42,174 bases of DNA from an uncultured bacterium (GCA_938074335.1 CALJEL010000031.1:1-42174), one strand, 5' to 3'; shown: positions 7,052-15,607, counted from the stretch's first letter. Made by a program: numbers and translations. The notes: generated by a model not told the origin, from the letters alone.

Positions 7052-7792
7052 ACTAATGTGTTAAAATATATAGTGTCTAATGAACTCCTTAATATAAGAG
7101 AACTTAGCTACACCGTTAACGGGAAAAAGATCATAAGAGACCTTTCATTAACAATCCATCGTTCAGAGGTACATGCACTTCTTGGTGCAAATGGTTCTGG
7201 AAAGTCAACGCTTGCCTATCTCATAATGGGATGCGATGGATACAGACCGACATCCGGTCAGATAATATTTGAGGGAAATGTAATAAATGACCTTAAAATC
7301 CATGAAAGGGCAAGACTCGGCATCACTATGGCATGGCAGGAGCCTGTGCGGTTTGAGGGAATTTCTATCAAGGATTATCTGACCATCAGGAATAAAGACA
7401 TCGATCCATCCTATTACCTTAAGATGGTCGGATTGCATACAGAACTTTATCTCCACAGGATGGTTGATAAATTCTTGAGTGGAGGAGAAAGAAAACGGAT
7501 AGAGCTTGCGTCAATACTTGCCTTAAATCCGAAACTGGCAATCCTTGATGAACCTGACTCAGGTATAGATATGCTTTCAACGCAGGATATTATTAATGTT
7601 ATTAATGCCTTCAAAGAAAAGGGTTCTTCTGTTTTATTAATAACTCATAGAGAAGAAATCAGTCTTATAGCAGACAGGGCTTCACAGATATGTGGGGGAA
7701 AAATTATATGTTCTGGCAGCCCTCATGAAGTGGCAGAACATTACAAATCAAGGAAATGTTTTGTATGTGATGGAGAGATATGTAATATATAA
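7046..7792 (+). CDS. sufC: SufC-like Fe-S assembly ATPase
   Basis: ABC-type ATPase that energises the SufB scaffold in iron-sulfur cluster assembly. Visible motifs are Walker A GANGSGKST (near residue 52), Q-loop AWQEP, signature LSGGERKRIE, Walker B LAILDEPDSGID and H-switch THRE. Length (248) matches SufC. The N-terminus is uncertain: the ATG at 7046 lies in the porin fragment, and homologous sequence starts near LLNIRELSYTVNGK, so a GTG around 7073 may be used. The extreme C-terminus is KCFVCDGEICNI, an unusual CX2CX4C cluster. Its partner sufB starts 966 bases downstream, beyond repeats and a toxin-antitoxin pair. Confidence 0.85.
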   Translation: MQTNVLKYIVSNELLNIRELSYTVNGKKIIRDLSLTIHRSEVHALLGANGSGKSTLAYLIMGCDGYRPTSGQIIFEGNVINDLKIHERARLGITMAWQEPVRFEGISIKDYLTIRNKDIDPSYYLKMVGLHTELYLHRMVDKFLSGGERKRIELASILALNPKLAILDEPDSGIDMLSTQDIINVINAFKEKGSSVLLITHREEISLIADRASQICGGKIICSGSPHEVAEHYKSRKCFVCDGEICNI

Positions 7793-8095
7793 AACCCCAT
7801 TTTGCCGATACACTACTGGCAGGCTGCCTCACCATAGAGCGATAGTGCGACAGGTAGCCGCAGGCTTCCAGTCTGCGGCGATAAATGGTGAAAATACAAA
7901 AAAAGCATTGAACAGGCTGGAAGCCTGTTCTACCAGCTTGTGGCTACCAGCTTCAGGTGCCAGATCTGAAGTTAGTAGGGGCAACCCTTGCGGTTGCCCT
8001 CAAAAGGGTAGGGGCAAGCCCTACCCCTACTTCACTCCGTGCTGTAGCCTGCCAGTTTTGTTGAAAGGGGGTATCGGATTCTCTTAGCATTTTTC
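7793..8095. repeat. Repeat mosaic with REP-like GTAG palindromes between sufC and the TA pair
   Basis: This 300-base gap has no gene. It contains the GGCAGGCTGCCTC module (about 7817), a GTAGCC...GGCTAC palindromic unit (7854-7947) that also appears at 24640-24708 in inverted order, and a GTAGGGGCAA...CCCCTAC palindrome pair (7975-8030). It ends in a GGATTCTCTTAGCATTTTTC block shared with 15620-15645. The GTAG foot plus palindrome resembles REP elements mobilised by RAYT (TnpA-REP) transposases; no RAYT gene is in view. Confidence 0.7.
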
Positions 8096-8133
8096 GGATA
8101 AAAATTGATTCTGTATTTATTTAAAAATTTTTG

Positions 8134-8142
8134 TGTTACAAT
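8134..8142 (+). promoter_or_regulatory. Extended -10 promoter for the toxin-antitoxin pair
   Basis: TGTTACAAT fits TGn plus a -10 box (TACAAT, 8137-8142). The next gene's ATG is only five bases downstream, which predicts a leaderless mRNA. Confidence 0.6.
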
Positions 8143-8147
8143 AGATT

Positions 8148-8402
8148 ATGAAGGTAACGATGGACGAAACAGAGCTTTTAAAACGGATAACCTTTAATCC
8201 TGAAATCTTCGGTGGAAAGCCTATTATCAGGGGTATGCGTATAGCGGTGGAGCATATTCTGGGGATGCTGGCAAGTGGTTCTTCTGTGGAAGAAATACTT
8301 GAAGGATATCCTTTTCTTGAAAGAGAAGATATCCAGGCATGTCTTGTTTTTGCTCACAGATTAGTATCTCATGAGAGATACGAACCTGCCCTCACTGAAT
8401 AA
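8148..8402 (+). CDS. DUF433-family antitoxin
   Basis: An 84-residue protein with the DUF433 pattern: ITFNPEIFGGKPIIRGMRI at the N-terminal half and a helix-turn-helix-like segment (VEHILGMLASGSSVEEIL) followed by LEREDIQACLVFAHRLV. DUF433 proteins act as antitoxins next to DUF5615 PIN-like toxins, binding DNA and the toxin. The stop is three bases before the toxin's start. No Shine-Dalgarno is present and translation is probably leaderless. Confidence 0.88.
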   Translation: MKVTMDETELLKRITFNPEIFGGKPIIRGMRIAVEHILGMLASGSSVEEILEGYPFLEREDIQACLVFAHRLVSHERYEPALTE

Positions 8403-8405
8403 ATT

Positions 8406-8756
8406 ATGAGATTTTTAGTGGATAGCTGTGTCTCAAGTTTTGCCGTTAGAGACTTGAGAGAGGCAGGATTTGAAGTGTTATGGATTCCGGAAAAGGGATA
8501 TGATCCTGGTGATAAAGAAATAATTCAAAAGGCTTTTAGTGAAGATTATATCCTTGTAACCGCTGATAAAGACTTTGGAGATCTTGTGTTTGCCTTTAAT
8601 AGGCCGTGCCCAACAATAATCAGACTTGTAAATATACCCGCAAAGGAACAGGGGAAGGTGCTCTTAAAAGCATTAAATAAATATCAGGCAGATATAAATA
8701 AAAAAGCGATTATCACTATTGAAAAATTTAGAGTCAGGGTTAAAAGAATCTTATAA
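8406..8756 (+). CDS. DUF5615 PIN-like toxin (Mut7-C type)
   Basis: A 116-residue PIN-like ribonuclease toxin. The N-terminal acidic site is MRFLVDSCVS, and the second acidic cluster is TADKDFGDLVF near residues 53-63, both typical of DUF5615 proteins that cleave RNA. It follows its DUF433 antitoxin after a 3-base gap and ends two bases before the sufB ATG. The pair therefore lies within the suf locus and its promoter may also drive sufB. Confidence 0.85.
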   Translation: MRFLVDSCVSSFAVRDLREAGFEVLWIPEKGYDPGDKEIIQKAFSEDYILVTADKDFGDLVFAFNRPCPTIIRLVNIPAKEQGKVLLKALNKYQADINKKAIITIEKFRVRVKRIL

Positions 8757-8758
8757 CA

Positions 8759-9703
8759 ATGCAAAATAATAAAGTCCTTGAACAACTGCTGGTTGCTTTT
8801 AAGAATACAGGTGGTGAAATGGCAGTTTTTCATAACAGAGAGATAGCCCACCTTGCTGTTTCTGGTCATAAGATTCTGAGCATGAGGAATGTTGAGGGTC
8901 TGGAGGTGGAAGCAAGAGAAACCCTTCAGGGGATAAGTGCTAAGGTGATTGTTAAAGAGGGTGTAAAGATAAAGCATCCTGTGCACCTCTGTTTTGGTAT
9001 CCTCCATGAGAAGGGCACCCAGAAGATAAAGATGGATGTAAGACTCGAGAAGGATGCATCAGCACATTTTATCGCCCACTGTATATTCCCTGAGGCACAA
9101 AAGGTGAAACATATTATGGAGGCAGTTGTGGATATCGGTGAAAATTCAGAGATGAGATATTCTGAGACTCATTATCATGGACTTTATGGAGGTATAGAGG
9201 TCATACCAAAGGCGGTCATAAGGGTCAAGAAGCGTGGCAGGTACTATACTGATTTTAATCTCCTTACTGGCAGGGTAGGAAGACTCTTTATTGATTATTC
9301 TTCAGAACTTGAAGAGGATGCAATAATTGAGATGGTGGCAAGGGTATTTGGACATGCCGATGATGATATAAAGATCAAGGAGAAGGCTATTCTTTCAGGT
9401 AAAAATGCAAGGAGCCTTATAAAGACAAGGGTTGCCCTTGAGGATGAGGCAAAGGCAGAGGTTACAGGCATCACCGAGGGAAATGCAGCCGGAGCAAGGG
9501 GGCATGTTGATTGCATGGAAATAGTGAAGGATAGAGCCATAGCAAGGGCAATTCCCATTGTGAATGTTAACAATCCACTCGCAAAGGTCACCCATGAGGC
9601 AGCCATTGGAAGTGTTGACAGGCGTCAGATGGAGACGCTTATGGCACATGGATTAACACCAGAAGAGGCAGTGGATGTGATTATTAAAGGAATATTAAGA
9701 TAG
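8759..9703 (+). CDS. sufB: SufB/SufD-family Fe-S scaffold (minimal Suf/Sms type)
   Basis: A 314-residue SufB/D-core protein on which iron-sulfur clusters are built. This is short compared with SufB (about 470), as in the minimal SmsCB or archaeal-type systems of anaerobes. The typical right-handed beta-helix region runs through the middle (for example YTDFNLLTGRVGRLFIDYS), and the C-terminal helical part has the family motif VNNPLAKVTHEAAIGSVDRR, used for SufC contact. Only two bases separate it from the toxin stop, with no clear Shine-Dalgarno. Expression may depend on the toxin-antitoxin transcript or on coupling. Partner ATPase is the upstream sufC. Confidence 0.87.
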   Translation: MQNNKVLEQLLVAFKNTGGEMAVFHNREIAHLAVSGHKILSMRNVEGLEVEARETLQGISAKVIVKEGVKIKHPVHLCFGILHEKGTQKIKMDVRLEKDASAHFIAHCIFPEAQKVKHIMEAVVDIGENSEMRYSETHYHGLYGGIEVIPKAVIRVKKRGRYYTDFNLLTGRVGRLFIDYSSELEEDAIIEMVARVFGHADDDIKIKEKAILSGKNARSLIKTRVALEDEAKAEVTGITEGNAAGARGHVDCMEIVKDRAIARAIPIVNVNNPLAKVTHEAAIGSVDRRQMETLMAHGLTPEEAVDVIIKGILR

Positions 9704-10030
9704 ATTTTATATGTAAAACCGGACAGAGATTAATCCCTTCCAAAATAGAGCAGTAGACCAGCAGACCAGCAGAGCAGTAGCACAGACATTCTTGTCTGTG
9801 GCTTACTAAGTAGTGCTACAGTGCGATAGATAAAGCAGCAGTGCAGTAGAGCAGACATTTCTTCAAACAGTTCAAACTGTTCAAACTGTTTAAGCTGCTG
9901 CTCTTCTGCGCTGTTGCTCTGCTGCTCTAAGAAGGCTTTGAGGCATCCCCCGCCATTAGAGCACTGGATGAAGACAAGCTTCACCCCGTGAACCCCGATG
10001 AAAATGCATTTCTATCAGCAAATTTAGGCT
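9704..10030. repeat. Long palindromic repeat array
   Basis: Gene-free stretch between sufB and the malic enzyme. Positions 9746-9935 have facing arms of TAGAGCAG/CAGCAGAC and CTGCTGCTCTTCTGCG units. Between the arms are a small hairpin (ACAGACATTCTTGTCTGT, 9781-9798) and GTTCAAACTGTT palindromes (9875-9895). After this come the GGCTTTGAGGCATCCCCCGC block and a GACAAGCTTCACCCCGTGAA block that recurs at 12153. No ORF in it looks real. Confidence 0.75.
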
Positions 10031-10055
10031 GTTAAGGATATGAAGAGTACAAGTA

Positions 10056-10064
10056 TGCTAAAAT
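10056..10064 (+). promoter_or_regulatory. Extended -10 promoter of the malic enzyme gene
   Basis: TATGCTAAAAT places TG one base before TAAAAT. Transcription would start near 10071, leaving a 17-base leader that includes the GAGAGGA ribosome site. Confidence 0.6.
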
Positions 10065-10087
10065 AATATCTCTTTGAGAGGAAACCC

Positions 10088-11401
10088 ATGAAGAAAGAAA
10101 AAAAAGAACCTGTAGAAGATGCTCAGAGATTCGAAAAAGATGCCCTGAGACTCCATGGTCTTTACAGGGGAAAGGTGGAGATACTGCCAAAATGTCCTAT
10201 CAGAGGACTTGATGATTTTTCTATATGGTACACCCCGGGCGTTGCAGAGGTCTGTAGAGAGATAACAAGGTATAGAGAAAAGGTCTTTGAATACACTAAC
10301 AGGGCAAACACCGTGGCCATCATAAGCGATGGCACAAGGGTGCTTGGGCTTGGCAATATAGGGCCTGAGGCAGCCCTTCCTGTCATGGAAGGAAAGGCAA
10401 TTATTTTCAAGTATCTTGGAGGGGTGGATGCCTTTCCAGTTGTCCTTGATACCAGAGATGAAGATGAGATAGTTAAGGTCTGTAAATATATAGCCCCATC
10501 TTTTGGTGGTATTAATCTTGAGGATATTGAAAAGCCAAAATGTTTTTCCATCCTTGAGAGATTAAAAAAAGAGCTTGACATCCCTGTATGGCATGATGAC
10601 CAGCAGGGTACAGCAACAGTAACACTGGCTGCATTGATAAATGCATTAAAGGTTGTTGGGAAAAACAAGGATGAAGTAAAGATTGCCATGATAGGTGCTG
10701 GTGCTGCAAATACCGCCACATTCAGATTACTTACACTTTATGGTATCCCTTCTGGAAATATAATAGTGGTAGACTCAACAGGGATATTAAACAGAGAAAG
10801 AACCGACCTCATGAATGATGAGGAAAAATGGAAGATCTGCACACTTTCCAACAGAGAAAACAGGCGTGGTGGAATAAAAGAGGCCCTTGAAGGGGCAGAT
10901 GTCTGCATAGCCTTGAGCAGGCCCGGCCCCGGGGTTATAAAAAAAGAATGGATAAAGGCAATGAGCAGGGATCCTGTTGTCTTTGCCTGTGCCAATCCAG
11001 TACCTGAGATATGGCCATGGGAGGCAAAGGAGGAGGGTGCAAGGATTGTGGCAACAGGAAGGAGTGACTTTCCCAATCAGGTGAATAACTCCCTCTGTTT
11101 CCCTGGCATGTTCAGGGGGGTCTTTGATGTACAGGCAAGGTCAATAACTGATGAGATGTGCCTTGCCTCTGCAGAGGCGATTGCTCAGTTTGCTGAGAAA
11201 AAGGGTATAAGGGAAGATTATATAATTCCTGCCATGAATGAGTTTGATGTATTTACAGAGGTTGCTGTGGCAGCAGGTATGAAGGCTATAGAGCAGGGGA
11301 TTGCAAGGAGGGCTATAAAAGAAAAAGACCTGAGAGATGTGGTAATAAAAAGGATTAACGAATCCAGAGAGCGAATAAACAGGCTTATAGAAAAACTTTA
11401 A
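10088..11401 (+). CDS. maeB: Malic enzyme (oxaloacetate-decarboxylating)
   Basis: Converts malate to pyruvate and CO2 with NAD(P)+. The 437 residues fit the short bacterial form without the phosphotransacetylase tail. Visible family motifs are WYTPGVAEVC (near 47-56), SDGTRVLGLGNIGPEAALP, FGGINLEDIEKPKCF, the metal site VWHDDQQGTA, the nucleotide-binding GAGAAN, and the C-terminal CANPVPEIWP, ATGRSDFPNQVNN and FPGMFRG. GAGAGGA precedes the ATG. ndk follows after 18 bases and is probably cotranscribed. NAD versus NADP preference is not clear. Confidence 0.93.
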   Translation: MKKEKKEPVEDAQRFEKDALRLHGLYRGKVEILPKCPIRGLDDFSIWYTPGVAEVCREITRYREKVFEYTNRANTVAIISDGTRVLGLGNIGPEAALPVMEGKAIIFKYLGGVDAFPVVLDTRDEDEIVKVCKYIAPSFGGINLEDIEKPKCFSILERLKKELDIPVWHDDQQGTATVTLAALINALKVVGKNKDEVKIAMIGAGAANTATFRLLTLYGIPSGNIIVVDSTGILNRERTDLMNDEEKWKICTLSNRENRRGGIKEALEGADVCIALSRPGPGVIKKEWIKAMSRDPVVFACANPVPEIWPWEAKEEGARIVATGRSDFPNQVNNSLCFPGMFRGVFDVQARSITDEMCLASAEAIAQFAEKKGIREDYIIPAMNEFDVFTEVAVAAGMKAIEQGIARRAIKEKDLRDVVIKRINESRERINRLIEKL

Positions 11402-11419
11402 GACAGAGGAGGAATATCC

Positions 11420-11839
11420 ATGGAGCGTACACTTTCAATTGTCAAACCAGATGGAGTTCAGAAGAATCTCATAGGTGAGGTGATCAGGAGATTTGAGAAT
11501 GCCGGCCTGAGGATCGTGGCACTCAAGATGCTCAGGCTTACGAAGGATATGGCAAGGGGCTTTTATATTGTCCATAAGGATAAACCCTTTTATGATAGCC
11601 TTACTGATTTTATGTCCTCAGGTCCTGTGGTGGTCATGGTCGTGGAAGGTGAAGGGGCGATCTCAAAGGTAAGGGAGATAATGGGTGCAACAAATCCCAG
11701 GAATGCTGCACCTGGAACCATAAGGCATGATTTTGCCTCTGATGTGGAGCACAACATTGTGCATGGTTCAGACTCTCCTCAGTCAGCAGGGTTTGAGATA
11801 GGTTATTTCTTTTCAGATATAGAGATACATGAGAGATAG
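11420..11839 (+). CDS. ndk: Nucleoside diphosphate kinase
   Basis: Transfers the gamma phosphate between nucleoside triphosphates and diphosphates through a phosphohistidine. The 139 residues are normal. The start [15 protein letters not shown], the [17 protein letters not shown] segment and the active-site NIVHGSDSP (His115) are all canonical. AGAGGAGG precedes the ATG. The gene is in line with malic enzyme, and the downstream region is a long repeat. Confidence 0.97.
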   Translation: MERTLSIVKPDGVQKNLIGEVIRRFENAGLRIVALKMLRLTKDMARGFYIVHKDKPFYDSLTDFMSSGPVVVMVVEGEGAISKVREIMGATNPRNAAPGTIRHDFASDVEHNIVHGSDSPQSAGFEIGYFFSDIEIHER

Positions 11840-12243
11840 AGTTATATCCCTAAATTGCCAATAGAAAACTGGCAGGCTGCCTCAAAGTCTTTATAATGCT
11901 AAAAAGGGCAGGCTGCCTCAAGGGCTTTACAAAGCTACGATTTTTATTTATCTAGTAACACAAGGTTTTCACTCAAGGTATGGGCTTAATAAGGTATAGG
12001 AAGCTTATTTATAACACCATTATACTAAGGTGTCGCTGGTAAAGCCCATTCAGCAGCCTACCCTTTTTATTTTTCAGAGGTGTCGCAAGCGGGGTCCCCA
12101 GAAAATCGTTAGATTTTCTGGGGTGTCAGTATTGCCTTAAGAGCACGAACTGAAGACAAGCTTCACCCCGTGAACCCCGAAAGTGCTGTAGCCTGCCAGT
12201 TTTATTGAAGGGTTTATTGGATTCTGTTGGCAATTTTTACGGT
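11840..12243. repeat. Repeat mosaic after ndk
   Basis: No gene in 404 bases. It opens with the module CCAATAGAAAACTGGCAGG (near 11858) and a second GGGCAGGCTGCCTCAAGG. TAAGGTGTCGCTGGTAAAGC (12026-12045) recurs at 27171. A strong hairpin lies at 12096-12123: CCCCAGAAAATC and GATTTTCTGGGG over GTTA. The segment 12078-12212 is repeated in inverted orientation at 34962-35089. The hairpin could act as a terminator, but no T-tract follows. Confidence 0.75.
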
Positions 12244-13335
12244 TTATATTGCCCTGATTATATATATCAAATAAAATATTCCACCTGTAAGTAGAAGGAG
12301 GCCGGGCAGTCTTTTCTTTGCTGTTACAAAGAGCATAATAATCAAGGCCATACTGAGGGCAAAGGTTATGTTCATTAGCTCTGTAGTATGGATACTCCAT
12401 TCAGTAAAAAGGAGCCCGATGCTTACAGGGATGGTTGACTGAAAGACCATTGCTCCTGTAACATTTGCCATTGCAAAGGTGTCCTTTCCCTTGAGTGTCC
12501 ATGTTATTGAATTGAATTTTTCCGGTAGCTCTGTTGCTACAGGGGCTATCAGGAGGGAAAGCACAAGGGCAGGGATACCGCTTTTAATGGCAAAGAGAGA
12601 GATATATTCAACAAATAGATGGGCACCAATGATTATGAAAAATAAACCAATAAGTACCTGTCCTATTATCCATCTCAGCCTTCTGGGACAGCCAAGGAAT
12701 ATACCGAAATGAAAATGCTCTGTGTATTCCTCTCCTTCCAGGGATTCATGTTTCATGGTGTATAAAATAAAAAAACCATAGGATATAAAGAGTATAAGTC
12801 CGAGAATCTGATTGAAGGTCTTCTCCTTTATAAGGGATGCAATAAATACTGCTATCATCACCACAATAAAGAATCTGAGTTCGAATAAAAGGGCATTAAG
12901 GTTTATATTCATGTGTGGTCTCTTTCTTTTATTGAAGACCTTAAGACCGATAACTGTCATACCAAGCAGGCACATGGCAAGGGTGCTGAGCATAAAGGGT
13001 GCACCAAGTATGGCACCCACTGCTATTGCCTCTCTGTGCTCTGCCTTTCCAGCAATGAGGGCGATTATCGGAACCATGGTCTCTGGTAGGGCGGTTCCAA
13101 CTGCTGCAAGAAGGCTTCCTGCTGTTGCGTGGGAGAGATTGAACCTTTCACCAAGACACTCCACACCATTTGCAAAGAGTTCACATCCACCGAGGATGAT
13201 GACCATACCTGTAAGAAGACCCGTGATAATAAAGGGATAAGAGGGTGAAGGACCTCCATGGCCTGCCCTGTAAAAATAAACTGATATAGAGCTTATGAGT
13301 AAAAGTCCTATGATTAATATCACATATTTTTTCAT
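12244..13335 (-). CDS. Sodium/calcium (cation/Ca2+) exchanger family protein
   Basis: Membrane antiporter of the CaCA superfamily, 363 residues with about ten helices. The two inverted alpha repeats are visible: VGTALPETMVPIIALIAGK (near residues 97-115) and APVATELPEKFNSI (near 264-277), each with the conserved acidic residue of the ion-binding site. The ATG has no Shine-Dalgarno but sits six bases after an extended -10 box. A 25-base gap separates it from the divergent plus-strand gene. Ion specificity (Na+/Ca2+, K+, H+) cannot be read from sequence. Confidence 0.85.
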   Translation of the reverse strand: MKKYVILIIGLLLISSISVYFYRAGHGGPSPSYPFIITGLLTGMVIILGGCELFANGVECLGERFNLSHATAGSLLAAVGTALPETMVPIIALIAGKAEHREAIAVGAILGAPFMLSTLAMCLLGMTVIGLKVFNKRKRPHMNINLNALLFELRFFIVVMIAVFIASLIKEKTFNQILGLILFISYGFFILYTMKHESLEGEEYTEHFHFGIFLGCPRRLRWIIGQVLIGLFFIIIGAHLFVEYISLFAIKSGIPALVLSLLIAPVATELPEKFNSITWTLKGKDTFAMANVTGAMVFQSTIPVSIGLLFTEWSIHTTELMNITFALSMALIIMLFVTAKKRLPGLLLLTGGIFYLIYIIRAI

Positions 13336-13341
13336 CTGAAT

Positions 13342-13350
13342 ATTTTAACA
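13342..13350 (-). promoter_or_regulatory. Extended -10 promoter of the cation exchanger gene
   Basis: On the minus strand, TATGTTAAAAT carries TG one base before TAAAAT (13347-13342). The start codon follows after six bases, which predicts a leaderless transcript. Confidence 0.6.
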
Positions 13351-13360
13351 TACCAATAAG

Positions 13361-14047
13361 ATGAAGAATTATATCCTCAGAGAATATGGCTCATGGTCAG
13401 TGCTGCTGCTCGGTTATATTGCCGGGATTGTGGCAGCAGAAAGGGCTGATTTATCCCTGCTCCTGCCACTTATCAGTATATCCCTCTTTGCCAATTCCAA
13501 GCAGGCCTTTGTGATATGGCTGAGATTGAAAAAAAGAGAGGCACTTTTTATCTTTATCTTTCAGATAATTATCGGTGTTTTAATGCTTCTTAAAGGAGAA
13601 GGTGGTTCCATACTCAGGCTCTATCCATTTGGCCTGATACCGCTACTTTACCTCCTCTTTCTTATCAGTTCAGGAGAGCACAGCTTATTTACAGAGATAA
13701 CAGGTTTTCTTACATTATGCCTTAGCTGTGAGATTGCATATTTTTCTTTAACCGGAGAAATAAATCCTGACCTTTATATTGCCGTGTCTTTATTTTTCAT
13801 AGCAGGTGTCTTTAAGGTAAGAGTACAGCTCAAAAAGGGTATAAAGGAAAGGGTCTTAATGGTAGCCTATCTGATAGCCTCTATCATTTCTTATTTACTT
13901 CTTGACTGTAATCCTCTTATCCTTCTGCCCCTTATTGATAATCTTATTTTTGCCCTTACCCTCTACAGGGTAAGACTTCAGGTCACAGGATGGATAGAGG
14001 TAGCAAAGGGAATTCTTTTTCTTGTGCTTTTAGGTCTGATATGGTAA
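13361..14047 (+). CDS. YwiC-like membrane protein
   Basis: A 228-residue, very hydrophobic protein with seven or eight predicted helices. The N-terminus LREYGSWSVLLLGYIAGI resembles the EHGAW-start signature of the YwiC-like family (unknown function, sometimes linked with anaerobic nitrate metabolism). The ATG lies 25 bases from the divergent start of the cation exchanger and has no visible Shine-Dalgarno. The next gene begins 38 bases after its stop with its own promoter. Confidence 0.7.
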   Translation: MKNYILREYGSWSVLLLGYIAGIVAAERADLSLLLPLISISLFANSKQAFVIWLRLKKREALFIFIFQIIIGVLMLLKGEGGSILRLYPFGLIPLLYLLFLISSGEHSLFTEITGFLTLCLSCEIAYFSLTGEINPDLYIAVSLFFIAGVFKVRVQLKKGIKERVLMVAYLIASIISYLLLDCNPLILLPLIDNLIFALTLYRVRLQVTGWIEVAKGILFLVLLGLIW

Positions 14048-14074
14048 ATTTCTCACAAGTCTCAATCCCCGTAG

Positions 14075-14080
14075 TATAAT
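14075..14080 (+). promoter_or_regulatory. -10 box of the waaF-gmhB fusion gene
   Basis: A perfect TATAAT lies five bases before the ATG at 14086. No Shine-Dalgarno exists between them, so the mRNA is probably leaderless. A convincing -35 hexamer is not seen. Confidence 0.6.
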
Positions 14081-14085
14081 TAATA

Positions 14086-15606
14086 ATGCTTAAAAAAGAG
14101 GATTTAAAACCAAGGCTACTTGTCAGGGGTGTGAACTGGATTGGCGATGCGGTGATGACCATCCCTTCACTCAGGGCATTAAGAAGGCATTTTAAAGAAA
14201 GCGAGATAAGTCTTCTTGTAAAGCCCTGGGTTGCTCCATTATTTTATGACAGCCCTTATATTGACAATCTTATCCTCTATCCACGGGAGGCAGATTCTTT
14301 AACCTGGAAGTGGAGATTTGCAAGGTCCCTTAAAAGAGAAGGATTTTCAAAGGCAATACTTTTACAGAATGCCTTCGATGCTGCCCTTATAGCCTTTCTT
14401 GCTGGAATACCTGAGAGAATGGGCTATACCAGAGATTTAAGAGGCTGCCTTCTTACAGATAGGATTCCTTATCAGAACGAAGACAGAAGGATTCATCACA
14501 TTGATTATTACCTCGAGCTCCTCAGGCGAGCTGGAATCCCTGCTCAATATTCAAGGCCATGGATAAGGCTTTCTCTCTCTGAGAGACTTGAGGCAAGAAG
14601 AAGGCTTTCTTCCCTTCAAAGACCGATACTTGCCATAAATCCCGGTGCAGCCTATGGCTCTGCAAAGAGGTGGTTTCCCGAGAGATTTGCCAGCGTAGCA
14701 GATACCTTTATGAGATTTACAGGTGGCAGTGTGGTGCTTCTGGGTGGAGACAGAGAGATAGAAATAACAAAGGAGATCAGAAAGAATATCAGCGGTGAGG
14801 ATATAATGATCCTCACAGGTAAGACCAACCTCAGGGAATTGATTGCAATAATATCAGAGTGTGATGTGCTCCTCAGTAATGACTCCGGTCCAATGCATAT
14901 AGGCTATGCAGTGGGTACACCCCTGGTGGCCCTTTTTGGCTCAACCTCTCCAGAGCTTACAGGTCCGAGGGGATTCATGGATATAGTGATAAAAAAGCAT
15001 ATAGACTGCAGCCCCTGTTTTAAGAGGACCTGTGAGAAGATGACATGCATGGATGCCATAGAGGTGGAAGAGGTCTTTGATGCCATAAAAAAATTAATTC
15101 CAGTGGAGAGGGCAGTATTTTTTGACAGGGATGGCACCCTTTGCAGAGACAAAGGTTATCTTAATGACCTGTCAGGGCTTGAGGTATTCGGAGATATAAA
15201 TGAATTAGAGAAACTCAGGAAAGGTGGTTTTAAATTGATAGGCGTCTCCAATCAATCGGGTATTGCAAGGGGTTTAGTGGATGAGGAAAATGCAAAGAGG
15301 ATAAATGCAGTCTTTATGGAGAGATATGGTTTTGATGATTTTTACTATTGTCCTCATGCTCCAGATGAGCATTGTGAATGCAGAAAACCCGAGCCAGGCA
15401 TGCTCCTCAGGGCAAGGGCAGAGCATAATATTGATCTTAAAAAGTCCTGGGTTGTGGGAGATAAGGACTCTGATATTATGCTTGCAAAGGCCTCTGGTGC
15501 AAGGTCAATACTTGTAATGACAGGTGAATTGAAGGACCATCCAGAGGCAGATCATCTGGCAGCTAACCTCAGTGAAGCAGTAAGGATTATCTTAACCGAG
15601 CAATAG
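14086..15606 (+). CDS. waaF-gmhB: Fusion of heptosyltransferase II and D,D-heptose-1,7-bisphosphate phosphatase
   Basis: The N-terminal 340 residues are a GT9 heptosyltransferase that adds heptose to the LPS inner core: RGVNWIGDAVMTIPSLRALR at the start, then INPGAAYGSAKRWF, and LLSNDSGPMHIGYAVGTPLVALFGSTSP near 260-290. From about residue 345 a complete HAD phosphatase follows: FFDRDGTLCRDKGYL (nucleophile Asp), GVSNQSGIARG, the zinc-loop cysteines in YYCPHAPDEHCECRKPEP, and VVGDKDSDIMLA. The second half matches GmhB, which makes D,D-heptose-1-phosphate in the same pathway. The two steps are usually separate proteins. Heptose supply and transfer are thus on one chain. Confidence 0.9.
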   Translation: MLKKEDLKPRLLVRGVNWIGDAVMTIPSLRALRRHFKESEISLLVKPWVAPLFYDSPYIDNLILYPREADSLTWKWRFARSLKREGFSKAILLQNAFDAALIAFLAGIPERMGYTRDLRGCLLTDRIPYQNEDRRIHHIDYYLELLRRAGIPAQYSRPWIRLSLSERLEARRRLSSLQRPILAINPGAAYGSAKRWFPERFASVADTFMRFTGGSVVLLGGDREIEITKEIRKNISGEDIMILTGKTNLRELIAIISECDVLLSNDSGPMHIGYAVGTPLVALFGSTSPELTGPRGFMDIVIKKHIDCSPCFKRTCEKMTCMDAIEVEEVFDAIKKLIPVERAVFFDRDGTLCRDKGYLNDLSGLEVFGDINELEKLRKGGFKLIGVSNQSGIARGLVDEENAKRINAVFMERYGFDDFYYCPHAPDEHCECRKPEPGMLLRARAEHNIDLKKSWVVGDKDSDIMLAKASGARSILVMTGELKDHPEADHLAANLSEAVRIILTEQ

Positions 15607-15607
15607 A

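Noticed and set aside
7692-8087. 131-residue ORF across the sufC end and the repeat mosaic
   Set aside because: It reads through the REP-like palindromes and the antiphase of sufC; composition is repeat-derived and there is no family pattern.
9730-9984. 84-residue minus-strand ORF
   Set aside because: It is the translation of the CAG/CTG palindromic repeat (runs of Gln/Leu/Ser), with no start signal.
12096-12123. Perfect hairpin as terminator of ndk
   Set aside because: Stem is strong but no T-tract follows on either side, and it is part of a repeat module found inverted at 35050.
12137-12400. 87-residue minus-strand ORF at the end of the cation exchanger
   Set aside because: It is an antiphase shadow of the exchanger's C-terminus extended into repeats.
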